DNA of 64,000 nucleotides from Desulfoscipio gibsoniae DSM 7213 (GTDB lineage: Bacteria > Bacillota > Desulfotomaculia > Desulfotomaculales > Desulfallaceae). Position 1 is the first letter of the stretch; each line of letters opens with the position of its first letter. A program made the translations under genes and the position numbers. Where the stretch lies: NCBI RefSeq assembly GCF_000233715.2, contig NC_021184.1:806001-870000 (forward strand), read 5' to 3'. The notes beneath the pieces are model-generated. The model made no database searches. It worked only from the letters and a program-made list of their open reading frames with translations, and had not been told where the DNA came from. Of this stretch, positions 36,750-45,446 are shown one piece after another.

Positions 36750-36773
36750 GGGAGTTGGAAAAAGGTTTTAATC
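36750..36773 (+). repeat. 24-bp direct repeat, left copy
   Basis: A 24-bp segment starting GGGAGTTGGAAAAAGG and ending TTTTAATC is exactly repeated at 40274-40297. The two copies bracket the IS256 and IS1634-type elements. Confidence 0.7.
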
Positions 36774-36805
36774 CTGACTTTGACAGCATAAGAGGGTAAA
36801 AATAG

Positions 36806-36840
36806 GCCGCAACCCATATAAATAAAGGGGTTGCGGCATT
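36806..36840 (+). terminator. Terminator-like hairpin after the CobN-like gene
   Basis: GCCGCAACCC pairs with GGGGTTGCGGC at 36806-36837. The natural downstream sequence is interrupted at TTCATATA by the IS256 insertion; beyond the element it continues TTTTC, so the original T-rich tail was split by the insertion. Confidence 0.6.
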
Positions 36841-36846
36841 CATATA

Positions 36847-38334
36847 GGGAGTGTAAATAATTCCGTGTAAATGGCTTGATCCCGCTATAAACTGGTTAAG
36901 CTAGTAATGGCTCTTTCCCGCTAGGAGGGTAAGGCTCTGCTGGAGAGCAACCTGAGCGCCTAACGGGGTTCTGCCGGGGATAGCAGAGGGGTAACCTGTT
37001 GCCCCTCATCCCTTACATTTATCCTTGAGGAGAACAAAAGCGTAAAACTCAATTTTTTTATATAGCCATCTCTGATTCTATCCTATCACCAAAGTATATG
37101 GCAAATTGGGAGATGCAATTTTTCCAATCTTTAACTGGCATAGTCCATTTTTTGGCTGCTTCAACGGTGGCCAGGTAAATAATTTTTTTCAGTGCATCGT
37201 CTGTTGGATAGGCAGTTTTAGTTTTGGTTACTTTCCGTAGTTGCCGGTGGTAACCCTCGATGATATTAGTAGTATAAATCATTTTACGGATTTCATATGG
37301 GTATTTAAAATAAGCTGTTAATTCAAGCCAATTCTTCTCCCAAGAACGAATTATAATGGGATGTCTTTTACCCCAGTTTTCTTTGAATATTTCAAAGGCT
37401 AACTCGGCCTCTTCCAGGGTTAACGCCTGGTATACTTGCTTAAGATCAGCCATCAGTTCCTTTTGTTCTTTGTATGGCACATACTTTAGGGAATTACGGA
37501 TTTGGTGAATGATACAAAGCTGAATTTCGGTTTTGGGGAAAACCGTGTTTATAGCCTCGGAAAACCCGGAAAGCCCGTCTTTACAGGCAATCAGGATGTC
37601 TTGCACTCCCCTGCTTTTGAGATCATTACATACGCCAAGCCAAAAGCTAGCACTTTCATTTTCCCCAATCCAGATGCCAAGTATTTCTTTTTGGCCAGCC
37701 ATATTTAGGGCCAACACACTATAGGCCGCCTTGTTTATTATCCGGTTATCTTTACGAACCTTGAAATGGATAGCATCAAGAAAAACAATAGGGTATATAC
37801 GGTCAAGTGTCCGGGACTGCCACTCTGCAATCATCGGTAGTATTTTGTCTGTTATCTTGCTGACCATGGTAGGGGATACGTCGATACCGTAGATATCCCT
37901 CATGTGGTCCTCAATATCACGTGTAGACATACCCTTGGCGTACATGGCTATAATTTGGTCTTCAAGCTGGTTGGATGTCTTTTCATATTTGCCGATAATC
38001 CTGGGTTCAAATTCACCATTACGATCCCGTGGGATTTCTACTTCTGTCTTGCCAAACTTAGTTTGGATAGTCTTCTTATTGTAACCGTTGCGACTGTTGC
38101 CAGTATTATTGCCTTCAATGCTGTGTTTTTTATACCCGAGGTGCTCTTCAATTTCAGCCTCGAATATCTGCTGCAAGGTGTCCTTGAATAGATTCTTGAG
38201 CATCTCATGTACGTCTTCTACGGTGCGGCAATCCTTTGCTAATTCCTTGATCGTTTTGTCTTGCATGGCTTGCATAAATGGTCATCTCCTTTATTGGTAG
38301 TTATAACCATTTACACTAAATTAATTACGTTCTC
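36847..38334. mobile_element. IS256-family insertion sequence with target-site duplication
   Basis: 1488 bp. Terminal inverted repeats of about 28 bp: left GGGAGTGTAAATAATTCC..., right (reverse) GAGAACGTAATTAATTT..., both ending GTGTAAATGG, about 21 of 28 matching. The 8-bp target duplication TTCATATA is present at 36839-36846 and 38335-38342, exact on both sides, showing a fairly recent insertion. The element contains one transposase gene and a 200-bp GC-rich non-coding part. Confidence 0.88.
37058..38275 (-). CDS. IS256-family transposase
   Basis: 405 residues, full length. The DDE residues sit in IYPIVFLDAIHFKVR, DILIACKDGLSGF and the C-terminal IIEGYHRQLRK. LCIIHQIRNSLKYV is the conserved C/H-x-x-H-x-x-R/N block of the family. 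ATG 38275 follows AAAGGAGATGA. No stop or frameshift interrupts it, so it is probably active. Confidence 0.95.
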   Translation of the reverse strand: MQAMQDKTIKELAKDCRTVEDVHEMLKNLFKDTLQQIFEAEIEEHLGYKKHSIEGNNTGNSRNGYNKKTIQTKFGKTEVEIPRDRNGEFEPRIIGKYEKTSNQLEDQIIAMYAKGMSTRDIEDHMRDIYGIDVSPTMVSKITDKILPMIAEWQSRTLDRIYPIVFLDAIHFKVRKDNRIINKAAYSVLALNMAGQKEILGIWIGENESASFWLGVCNDLKSRGVQDILIACKDGLSGFSEAINTVFPKTEIQLCIIHQIRNSLKYVPYKEQKELMADLKQVYQALTLEEAELAFEIFKENWGKRHPIIIRSWEKNWLELTAYFKYPYEIRKMIYTTNIIEGYHRQLRKVTKTKTAYPTDDALKKIIYLATVEAAKKWTMPVKDWKNCISQFAIYFGDRIESEMAI

Positions 38335-38367
38335 TTCATATATTTTCAGAAATATGTAGGGGATACT

Positions 38368-40104
38368 TCATTTTTTACTGTTAGCTAAAATATTTTTTAT
38401 ATCACTAAGTCTAAGTCTTTTTTTCGTAAAATCAATGCCGAGAGCGTTACCGATGGCATCGGAGATCTCGCTTCGGTAATCGAACATGTAGAGGTTATCC
38501 TGCTCATTGGAGCAGGCGATTCTGTTTAGGCACTCAACAATCCTTTCCGCCGAGAAACGCCGTTCCGTTTTCTTCTGAATAAGCCGTAAGATAATGAGAG
38601 CAATGAAACAGGTGAGGAAGTGCGCACCGATGCGGTCTTCCCGAGAGACGTATACCGGGCGCGCCTCAAGCGTACCCTTCGTGACCCTGAAGGTTTCCTC
38701 AATCTCCCACAGCCCACGGTATGTATCAATAATCTCCCCATCGGACATATGCAGTTCACTGGTGACGATTGCATAATAACCATCGTACATTTCCTCTTGC
38801 GCAAGTTTATCAGAATCAAAGTATGGACGTTGCTTACCTTCAAGGACTTCACCCGTCTCCTTATCGAATTCCAGATGTTTGACGTACTTGGCCGCGCCGT
38901 AGGTTATGGCTTTGTTATACTTCTTTGGATCCGCCACAAGATCCAATGCCTTTTTCACAACCTCTTTCCGCTCCGCCCTTGCTTTGTCCGCGTACTTCTT
39001 TGCCCAGAACACAACTTGCTTTTCATACACAGTCTTCTTTGCCGTCTTGCCACTTTTCATGGTTACATTAATGTCCCGCGCAATTCTCCTGCTCTTTATT
39101 TTGAATTCGGCATCCTCGCCGGCCGGCTTGCCGTCAGTTCCGACATAACCCTCGTTATCAAGCACATAATTTTTAAAAGCGTCCGTGCCGCCGCGGACAG
39201 AAAAACTAAACACATATCCATTACTGTTCTTTCCGCCGGTCAGGTAATAAATGTTGTCGCCTGTGATGATCCCCATGTCGGCGACCACCACGATCCTGCC
39301 TGTGCCGTAATTCTTCCTGACTTCGCCGATGACGGAGCGGAATGTTTCTTTATCCAGCTTGTTTCCGGGAAAAAGTTCATAATGCAGCGGAATTCCGTCT
39401 GCGTCCATCGCAAGTCCCATTTGGACGACCGGGTCGTGGCGATGCTCTTTCGACCTGCCGTATTTACGTAACTCATCCGCCTCGTCGACCTCAAAGTAGA
39501 AATTCGTGACATCATAGTAGATCGTCTTTGTGTTGCTCCCGTATTTCTCTGCGATCTGCCCGTGCAGATACCGTTGGAATTCCTTGGCGATCTTTGCAAA
39601 ATGCGAAAGGGCACGGTACACATCCGCAAGCGAAAAATTAAAGCGCTCAAAATAACGGCGCCGTTCTTCGAACGCCTTCTTCTTGGAACCGGGCGATAGT
39701 AGTCTGGAGACGACAAGCAACATCATGATGGAGTTAGTGTTAAACTTGAAACTTTCATTACGTGCTCGGTTATTGAAGAAGCGATGCAGTCCGAGTTCAT
39801 GGTAGATCTTTAAGATTGCGACATAACCAAAATTTTTCCTGTCATCAGCCCCTTGGACGAGCTGTTCATCCATGTTGATGGTCAGTGTCAGCTTTTTCTT
39901 TTTGTTTTCTTCCTCCGTCATCTTGCGGGCGACTTCTTTGAAATGAGCGATGGGATCGTCATATTCCTTTTCCAGCTCATCCAAGTAACCCAGGGACTTT
40001 ATGGTTCGATCAGTTGAAATATTGGTTACGGGGTTTCTGTATTTTTGGGCGATAACAAGATAGGTTCTGCCTGATTCTTTTCGATACGTTTTTTTGAGAT
40101 ACAT
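38368..40104 (-). CDS. IS1634-type (IS4-superfamily) transposase
   Basis: 578 residues from ATG 40104, behind GGGAGG; longer readings lack a binding site. TIYYDVTNFYFEVDEADELRKYGRSKEHRHDPVVQMGLAMDADGIPL has the first catalytic Asp; VVVADMGIITGDNIYYL the second; YRGLWEIEETFRVTKGTLEARPVYV the YREK-like motif with Glu. The ORF is intact. It lies directly beside the IS256 target duplication (25 bp away). Terminal repeats could not be fixed by eye. Confidence 0.9.
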   Translation of the reverse strand: MYLKKTYRKESGRTYLVIAQKYRNPVTNISTDRTIKSLGYLDELEKEYDDPIAHFKEVARKMTEEENKKKKLTLTINMDEQLVQGADDRKNFGYVAILKIYHELGLHRFFNNRARNESFKFNTNSIMMLLVVSRLLSPGSKKKAFEERRRYFERFNFSLADVYRALSHFAKIAKEFQRYLHGQIAEKYGSNTKTIYYDVTNFYFEVDEADELRKYGRSKEHRHDPVVQMGLAMDADGIPLHYELFPGNKLDKETFRSVIGEVRKNYGTGRIVVVADMGIITGDNIYYLTGGKNSNGYVFSFSVRGGTDAFKNYVLDNEGYVGTDGKPAGEDAEFKIKSRRIARDINVTMKSGKTAKKTVYEKQVVFWAKKYADKARAERKEVVKKALDLVADPKKYNKAITYGAAKYVKHLEFDKETGEVLEGKQRPYFDSDKLAQEEMYDGYYAIVTSELHMSDGEIIDTYRGLWEIEETFRVTKGTLEARPVYVSREDRIGAHFLTCFIALIILRLIQKKTERRFSAERIVECLNRIACSNEQDNLYMFDYRSEISDAIGNALGIDFTKKRLRLSDIKNILANSKK

Positions 40105-40206
40105 AACAAGAAACCTCCCATATCTGCATAGCCAGACCATGTCTCTATTATAACATATTGTGCCAAATTATGCCACATAAAAATGAATAAAATTTAAAAT
40201 AAAAAA

Positions 40207-40233
40207 ACCCTTGCGGCCTTATGTCGCAAGGGT
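40207..40233 (-). terminator. Terminator-like stem with T-run on the minus strand
   Basis: ACCCTTGCG pairs with CGCAAGGGT (40207-40233); on the minus strand TTTTTTTATTTT follows. No minus-strand gene feeds it, so it is perhaps part of the IS edge or an orphaned terminator. Confidence 0.55.
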
Positions 40234-40273
40234 GTTCGGGTTTTCTCTAGTTAACTAGGCTGTTAAACTAACG

Positions 40274-40297
40274 GGGAGTTGGAAAAAGGTTTTAATC
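40274..40297 (+). repeat. 24-bp direct repeat, right copy
   Basis: Identical over 24 bases to 36750-36773; see that entry. Confidence 0.7.
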
Positions 40298-40422
40298 ATA
40301 TAGACAATTCAGTAAAAGTATGTTAAATTTTAAATATACGCTATATGAAAATAGGATGGTGAGAATCATCTGTTGGTCCGCTGAAGGCGGATATATTTTG
40401 AATATTTTTTTTGAAAAATATT

Positions 40423-40625
40423 ATGCCATGAAGGTTTTTAACCTGCAGAAGCGGGGATTAACTTTCATGGCATTTTAATTTGGGTTAAAGGTTTAACCTT
40501 GGCATGCCTTTGACCTCGTTAAACAATTGTTCTACTACCGGGTTTGCACATGTACCGGTAGTATAATAGTTCCTTCTTTCAATCGGCGGATGGGGTTGGT
40601 AATCCTTAAACTAACTCTATCGCCG
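40423..40625 (+). ncRNA. Candidate structured leader RNA B (hairpin copy 3 plus terminator)
   Basis: A homologue of the RNA at 1395-1601. ATGCCATGAA (40423-40432) pairs with TTTCATGGCAT (40463-40473), then TTTTAATTT, AAAGGTTTAACCTTGGCATG with CCTTT closing, then GACCTC. A stem TACTACCGG (40533-40541)/CCGGTAGTA (40555-40563) follows. It ends with CGGCGGATGGGGTTGG pairing with CTAACTCTATCGCCG and a GGGTTTTT tail. The loop block ACCTTGGCA and GACCTC are conserved between the two RNAs while the stems vary. It leads into the transporter/methyltransferase region. Confidence 0.55.
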
Positions 40626-40653
40626 GGTTTTTCCCGCTGAATCTTAAGTAATA

Positions 40654-40709
40654 GCCATGAAGGTTAGAATTCCACAAGGAGTGGAGTTTTGAACTTCATG
40701 GTTTTTTTA
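40654..40709 (+). promoter_or_regulatory. Leader hairpin family, copy 4
   Basis: CCATGAAG (40655-40662) pairs with CTTCATGG (40694-40701), inner stem TTCCAC/GTGGAG, seven T's after. It lies in series after leader RNA B and 37 bases before the TTG start at 40746, giving two consecutive termination points for the same operon. Confidence 0.6.
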
Positions 40710-40745
40710 TTTCGTTAAGCATATTACATGAGAGGAGATGATGTA

Positions 40746-41078
40746 TTGAATAAGATGGAAATCATGCGGAAAATTGAGCAGGAAGAAATAGTTATCATTC
40801 AAGAAGAGGTTAAAGTAGATTTTGATAATCGTCAGCAATCGCCTATCGGTTTTCAGTGGCATAACCGGCATTATGAGGTTTTAGAAGTATTAACAATGAG
40901 TAAAGATTTATGTGAAAATTTAAACTATCTAGTATTAACAAATAAAGGAATTTTTAAGCTGATATTGGTGAAAGATAATAACCAATTAACTATTTCTAAA
41001 AGCAAGTGGGTATTAAATTTCCAAGTGATGGAAGATATCGCCTATCCAAATAAGAGGGTCAATGCAGTCATTCACTGA
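40746..41078 (+). CDS. Hypothetical protein, 110 residues
   Basis: TTG start at 40746, eight bases after AGAGGAG. Charged N-terminal helix MEIMRKIEQEEIVIIQEEV, then PIGFQWHNRHYEVLEVLTMSKD and YLVLTNKGIFKLILVKDNNQLTISKSKWVLNF, a small beta-rich fold with a W-H-x-R-x-Y pattern reminiscent of DUF6504-like proteins; that link is weak. No catalytic motif or signal peptide. It is the first gene after leader RNA B and hairpin copy 4, 65 bases before a binding-protein gene, so it may belong to that transporter operon. Confidence 0.65.
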   Translation: MNKMEIMRKIEQEEIVIIQEEVKVDFDNRQQSPIGFQWHNRHYEVLEVLTMSKDLCENLNYLVLTNKGIFKLILVKDNNQLTISKSKWVLNFQVMEDIAYPNKRVNAVIH

Positions 41079-41143
41079 AAACTATCAGGTCAATTTGCTT
41101 ATTACCATGTTTTAGGCTTAGGATGGAAAAGGAGGGAAAAAAT

Positions 41144-42706
41144 ATGCAAAGAAAGTACCTGTTGTTGCTACTATTGGGTTGTTTGTTATGTGTATTTATT
41201 GCGGCCGGTTGTGGCGGGGAGGACGATAATGACGCTGCTGCTGACCGGCAGGATACTTCCGGTCAGCAGCAATTGATTGTCGCTATATCAACTGATGTGT
41301 CTAATTGGGATTTGGATAAGTTTCCCGAAGGCGATAGCCGGTTTCCCTGGTCACAAATTTATGAAACTCTAGTGCGGCTGGATACAGATTTAAAAGAGCA
41401 ACCTGGTTTAGCTGTTTCCTGGGAGCCGTCCGAAGGGGGTAAGGTTTGGACATTTCACCTGCGTAAAGGGGTTAAGTTTAGCGATGGGTCACCGTTAAAT
41501 GCCGAAGCGGTAGTATATTCATACAGCTCGCGAGCTGATGTAGTTAAACGCAAAATGCTGCCGGTACAAAGCATTGAGCCGGTGGATGAATACACCGTAA
41601 AGTTTACATGTTCTCAGCCTACGCCGCTGCCTTCCTATTTTACCCACGTCGCCTGGCCTGTGATGAGCCTAATGAGCCTGGATGACGGAGGAGCTTTCAA
41701 GGGTCCGATAGGTACGGGGCCTTATAAATTAGATAAGCACCTGACTGATCAGGAAATTGTAATGGTTCGTAACGAGCATTACTGGGGGGAGCCGGGCACG
41801 CTGGATAAGATTATATTTAAAGTGATTCCCGATGCTTCCGCCCGGTCAATGGCCTTGCAATCCGGTCAGGTGGATATGGCATTAAAAATTAACGAGTTTG
41901 ATATAGAAAATTTGGAATCGCAAGCTGGAATTAATATTTACAAAAAACCTTCTACTTTTACTGATTTTTTGCAGTTTAATACTGAAAAATCTCCCTTTGA
42001 CGATGTTAATGTGCGGCGGGCTGTGTCTTATACCGTAGACAGTGAAAAAATCGTGCAACAGATGTTGGCCGGTATTGGCGTTCCTGCCAAGGGCAGGCCC
42101 ATTTCGCCGGTGATGCAGTTTAGTAAATCCGATTTGAAAATTGAGCCGGATATACAAAGGGCCAGGGATTTATTAGCTGCGGCGGGCTGGAAAGATACGG
42201 ATGGGGACGGCATACTGGAAAATGGCGGGCAACCCTTGCAAGTTTCCATGCTGCTGGCTCCCTGGAGTCCCAGACAAAAAATAGAAGCGGAAGCCATCCA
42301 AGGCCAATTAAAGGAAGTTGGTATTGATTTAAAGCTAACGGTTATGGAAACCGGTGCCCTTACCGCAGCGGAAAAAGCAGGCGAATTTGATATATTGCTG
42401 CGTTCCGGTTACTACACCTGGGGTAGCTACCCGCATCATTTTAAAATTCACACCACCAACCATATGTATGGACACTGGGATAACAGTGAATATGACCGCC
42501 TGGTGGCACAGGCTGAAGCTGCTCTGGGTGAAAATGAAAAAAAAGAACTGTATAAAAAACTGCAGCAAATAATTATCGATCAGTTACCTGCATTGTATAC
42601 CATTCACGAAGAAAAGGTGGTCGCCACCCGGGATTGGGTAAAAAATTATCAAATCACATCTGAGGATCCCTGGCTTAATCTAGCCGGGGTAAAGGTGGAA
42701 AAATAA
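41144..42706 (+). CDS. ABC transporter substrate-binding lipoprotein (family 5, nickel/peptide type)
   Basis: 520 residues from ATG 41144, behind GGAGGG. Signal peptide LLLLLLGCLLCVFIAAGC with lipobox. Family-5 motifs: WTFHLRKGVKFSDGSPLNAEAV, GTGPYKLDKH, and DVNVRRAVSYTVD. The family binds oligopeptides, nickel or metal-chelates; the ligand cannot be decided from the sequence. It is followed by a methyltransferase, two permeases and two ATPases, a complete Nik/Opp-like importer. The nickel idea rests on the CooC-like gene further down and on the shared leader hairpins. Confidence 0.9.
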   Translation: MQRKYLLLLLLGCLLCVFIAAGCGGEDDNDAAADRQDTSGQQQLIVAISTDVSNWDLDKFPEGDSRFPWSQIYETLVRLDTDLKEQPGLAVSWEPSEGGKVWTFHLRKGVKFSDGSPLNAEAVVYSYSSRADVVKRKMLPVQSIEPVDEYTVKFTCSQPTPLPSYFTHVAWPVMSLMSLDDGGAFKGPIGTGPYKLDKHLTDQEIVMVRNEHYWGEPGTLDKIIFKVIPDASARSMALQSGQVDMALKINEFDIENLESQAGINIYKKPSTFTDFLQFNTEKSPFDDVNVRRAVSYTVDSEKIVQQMLAGIGVPAKGRPISPVMQFSKSDLKIEPDIQRARDLLAAAGWKDTDGDGILENGGQPLQVSMLLAPWSPRQKIEAEAIQGQLKEVGIDLKLTVMETGALTAAEKAGEFDILLRSGYYTWGSYPHHFKIHTTNHMYGHWDNSEYDRLVAQAEAALGENEKKELYKKLQQIIIDQLPALYTIHEEKVVATRDWVKNYQITSEDPWLNLAGVKVEK

Positions 42707-42724
42707 GATACGGAGGGATGAGGC

Positions 42725-43327
42725 GTGGATACCCACAGGGAATGGTTTAATAAAAAGGCTGAAACGTGGGACAATGTTGTCCTTGAGGCTGAGAGGTGCC
42801 ACCGTTTATTTGATTTAATTACGGTACTGGACATACAAAGGGACAGCCGGGTTTTGGATGTGGCTAGCGGAACCGGTATCTTGATACCCTGGCTTTTAGA
42901 GATTGTGGGTACGGGGGGAAAGGTGGTTGCCGTTGATTTTGCAGAAAAAATGATTGATGTTGCCAGGGGTAAGTATGGTGATACGGGAGTTGATTTACTG
43001 GTTGCCGATGTGCAGCAGCTACCTTTTGAGGATAATAGTTTTGATGAGGTAATATGCAATTCCGCGTTTCCTCACTTTGCCGGCAAGCTCGATGCTATGC
43101 GGGAAATGTCCCGGGTGCTCAAAAGCGGCGGCAGGTTGACTATATGCCACCCTGCACCCAGGGAAGAACTGAATAATTTTCATCGCTGTTTAGGTGGTGT
43201 CGTTGGTAACGACATGCTGCCGTCTGAGAGTGAAATGCGGCAGATGGCTGTAAAAGCGGGTTTAGATAGTGTTTTCATAAAGGATGGTCCCGCAACTTAT
43301 TTGTTTACGTGTCGTAAAGTTAGATAG
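42725..43327 (+). CDS. Class I SAM-dependent methyltransferase (transporter-linked, no. 1)
   Basis: 200 residues, GTG start behind GGAGGGATGAGG. Motif I VLDVASGTGILIPWL; acidic end of strand 2 VVAVDFAEKMIDVA; motif LPFEDNSFDEVICNSAFPHF; and MSRVLKSGGRLTI. This is the Methyltransf_11 type. It sits between the binding protein and the permease genes, in the middle of the transporter operon. The substrate is unknown; methylation of an imported or secreted metal chelator is a possibility (inference). Confidence 0.87.
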   Translation: MDTHREWFNKKAETWDNVVLEAERCHRLFDLITVLDIQRDSRVLDVASGTGILIPWLLEIVGTGGKVVAVDFAEKMIDVARGKYGDTGVDLLVADVQQLPFEDNSFDEVICNSAFPHFAGKLDAMREMSRVLKSGGRLTICHPAPREELNNFHRCLGGVVGNDMLPSESEMRQMAVKAGLDSVFIKDGPATYLFTCRKVR

Positions 43328-43432
43328 AGCGGCATTGATAGTGCCTATATGTTTTATTTATTGGATATTGTTTGTAGTATATACAAAATTGTCTTGTTTC
43401 TTGGATGTCTTATTTAATTGGAGTTTATAAAT

Positions 43433-44386
43433 ATGAGTTATTACCTCGTTAAACGCTTGCTTTATCTTGTACCCGTTATGCTGGGTGTATCGATTATCAC
43501 TTTTGGATTGGTCAGCCTGGCACCCGGAGATCCGGCGGAAATAATCATGCAGTCCGGGGGAACGGAGGTAACCAGGGAAGCTGTGGAGGCAATGCGGGAG
43601 GAACTGGGTTTAAATGATCCGGTACATATCCGTTATTTCCACTGGCTAAATGACGTGCTTCACTTGGATCTGGGGGAGTCCTATCGTACCGGCAGGCCGG
43701 TGGCTGAGGAAATCTTCTGCCGTTTTCCGGCCACTCTGGAACTGAGCCTGGCGGCGGTACTATTTATGCTGTTGGTGGCTCTGCCCTCGGGTATTCTGGC
43801 CGCGTTGCACCGCCATGCCTTTGTGGATCATATCAGCCGGATCTGGGCGCTGGTAGGTGCATCCGTGCCCGATTTCTGGCTTGGTTTGTTGTTGATTTAT
43901 TATTTCTCCGTGAAGCTGGGTATTTTCCCCGTGATGGGCCGCGAGGGAGTGAAGCACCTGGTGCTGCCGGCGGTAACCCTGGGGTTTGGTTTGGCGGCCA
44001 TGTATGCCCGTCTGCTGCGGGCCAGCATGCTGGAGGTTCTGGAACAGGATTATATAAAGGTGGCCAGAGCCAGAGGATTAAAAGAAAAACTAATAATCGG
44101 CCGGCATGCTTTTAAAAACGCTCTTTTGCCGGTGGTGACCGCTCTGGGTATGAGGTTGGGACACCTTCTGGGCGGGGCGGTGATCGTAGAAACTGTGTTT
44201 GCCTGGCCTGGGGTGGGCAGATTATTGGTGGATGCTATTTTTAACCGGGATTACCCGGTAATTCAAGGCTATGCGCTGACCATGGCTGTTGTGTTTGTAT
44301 TTATCAACTTGCTGGTTGACATATCTTACTTTTACCTTGATCCGCGCATTCGCCTGGGAAGGGGTAATAATGTATTTCGGTCATGA
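43433..44386 (+). CDS. ABC transporter permease, NikB/DppB type
   Basis: 317 residues from ATG 43433 (GGAG upstream). About six membrane helices; N-terminal YYLVKRLLYLVPVMLGVSIITFGLVSLAPGDPAEIIMQSGG is the DppB opening. The EAA loop is KVARARGLKEKLIIGRHAFKNALLPVV. It forms half of the importer channel. Confidence 0.93.
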   Translation: MSYYLVKRLLYLVPVMLGVSIITFGLVSLAPGDPAEIIMQSGGTEVTREAVEAMREELGLNDPVHIRYFHWLNDVLHLDLGESYRTGRPVAEEIFCRFPATLELSLAAVLFMLLVALPSGILAALHRHAFVDHISRIWALVGASVPDFWLGLLLIYYFSVKLGIFPVMGREGVKHLVLPAVTLGFGLAAMYARLLRASMLEVLEQDYIKVARARGLKEKLIIGRHAFKNALLPVVTALGMRLGHLLGGAVIVETVFAWPGVGRLLVDAIFNRDYPVIQGYALTMAVVFVFINLLVDISYFYLDPRIRLGRGNNVFRS

Positions 44387-44472
44387 TATTGAGCTGTTAA
44401 TGCTTTCATATGGTAGCTTTGCATGATTATATAATGAAACTTGGCTGCTAATGTGTTGAGAGGAATTGGTAT

Positions 44473-45384
44473 TTGGTGCGGACGAGGGCTGAGGGGATAA
44501 AAAAGGCTGTGCCGAGAACGCTGACCGGGGGGAAGCGGGAAGGAATTTTATCCGCGGTCATGGGCCGGTTGGTTCGGGATAAATTAGCGCTTGTGGGGTT
44601 GGGAGTAATCGTTGCTGTTGCTGCTCTGGGGTTGTTTGCGCCTTTTCTGGTGCCTCACGACCCGGTGCAAGTGGATCTGGGGCAAAAACTAATCAGGCCT
44701 TGTGCGGAATACCCACTGGGCACGGACCATTTGGGACGCTGTATTTTCTCCCGGGTGATTTACGGTACGCGGGTTTCCCTTTCTACCGCTGTGCTTATTT
44801 TAACGGTAATTATTTTTATCAGCGTGCCCGTGGGTACCGTTTCAGGCTATGTTGGAGGAAAGCTGGACAATATGGTCATGCGGTTCATAGACATACTGTT
44901 GGCTTTTCCCGGACTGGTGTTGGCCTTGGTGATAGCGGGTATGCTGGGCCCGGGGCTGATTAACGTAATGATCGCTCTAAGTGCTGTCTGGTGGGTAGAT
45001 TATGCCAGAATCATCCGTAGTATGGTCCTTTCAGTAAAGGAAAAGGAATTTGTTGCCGCCGCCAGAGCCTCCGGTGCCACCCACAGCCAAATTATTTACC
45101 GCCATGTATTGCCCAACATAATATCACCGGTCATTGTGCTGGCTACACTGGATATGGGCAAGCTGATTCTGACCATTTCCGGTCTTTCCTTTCTGGGTTT
45201 GGGGGCGCAGCCGCCTACTCCGGAATGGGGGGCCATGCTCAATGACGGCAGGCCTTATATGCAGGTGGCCCCACATTTGATGCTTTTCCCCGGGCTGGCA
45301 ATCATGCTGCTGGTACTGGCTTTTAACTTGCTCGGTGACGGATTGCGCGACGCTTTTGACCCCAGGGGGGATAATCGCGGGTAA
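44473..45384 (+). CDS. ABC transporter permease, NikC/DppC type
   Basis: 303 residues, TTG start with AGAGGAA upstream. PHDPVQVDLGQKLIRPCAEYPLGTDHLGRCIFSRVIYGTRVSL is the DppC/NikC extracellular signature. EAA loop FVAAARASGATHSQIIYRHVLPNI. It pairs with the preceding permease. Confidence 0.93.
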   Translation: MVRTRAEGIKKAVPRTLTGGKREGILSAVMGRLVRDKLALVGLGVIVAVAALGLFAPFLVPHDPVQVDLGQKLIRPCAEYPLGTDHLGRCIFSRVIYGTRVSLSTAVLILTVIIFISVPVGTVSGYVGGKLDNMVMRFIDILLAFPGLVLALVIAGMLGPGLINVMIALSAVWWVDYARIIRSMVLSVKEKEFVAAARASGATHSQIIYRHVLPNIISPVIVLATLDMGKLILTISGLSFLGLGAQPPTPEWGAMLNDGRPYMQVAPHLMLFPGLAIMLLVLAFNLLGDGLRDAFDPRGDNRG

Positions 45385-45446
45385 CCATATTTGCGGCAAG
45401 TATGCCGCCGGGGTGCAAACAACATCAATAGGCGGGTGGTGAAAGA

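Noticed and set aside
38620-39471. Long plus-strand open frame (283 codons) opposite the IS1634-type transposase
   Set aside because: It is antisense to a clear full-length transposase with catalytic motifs; no independent start signal or family features.
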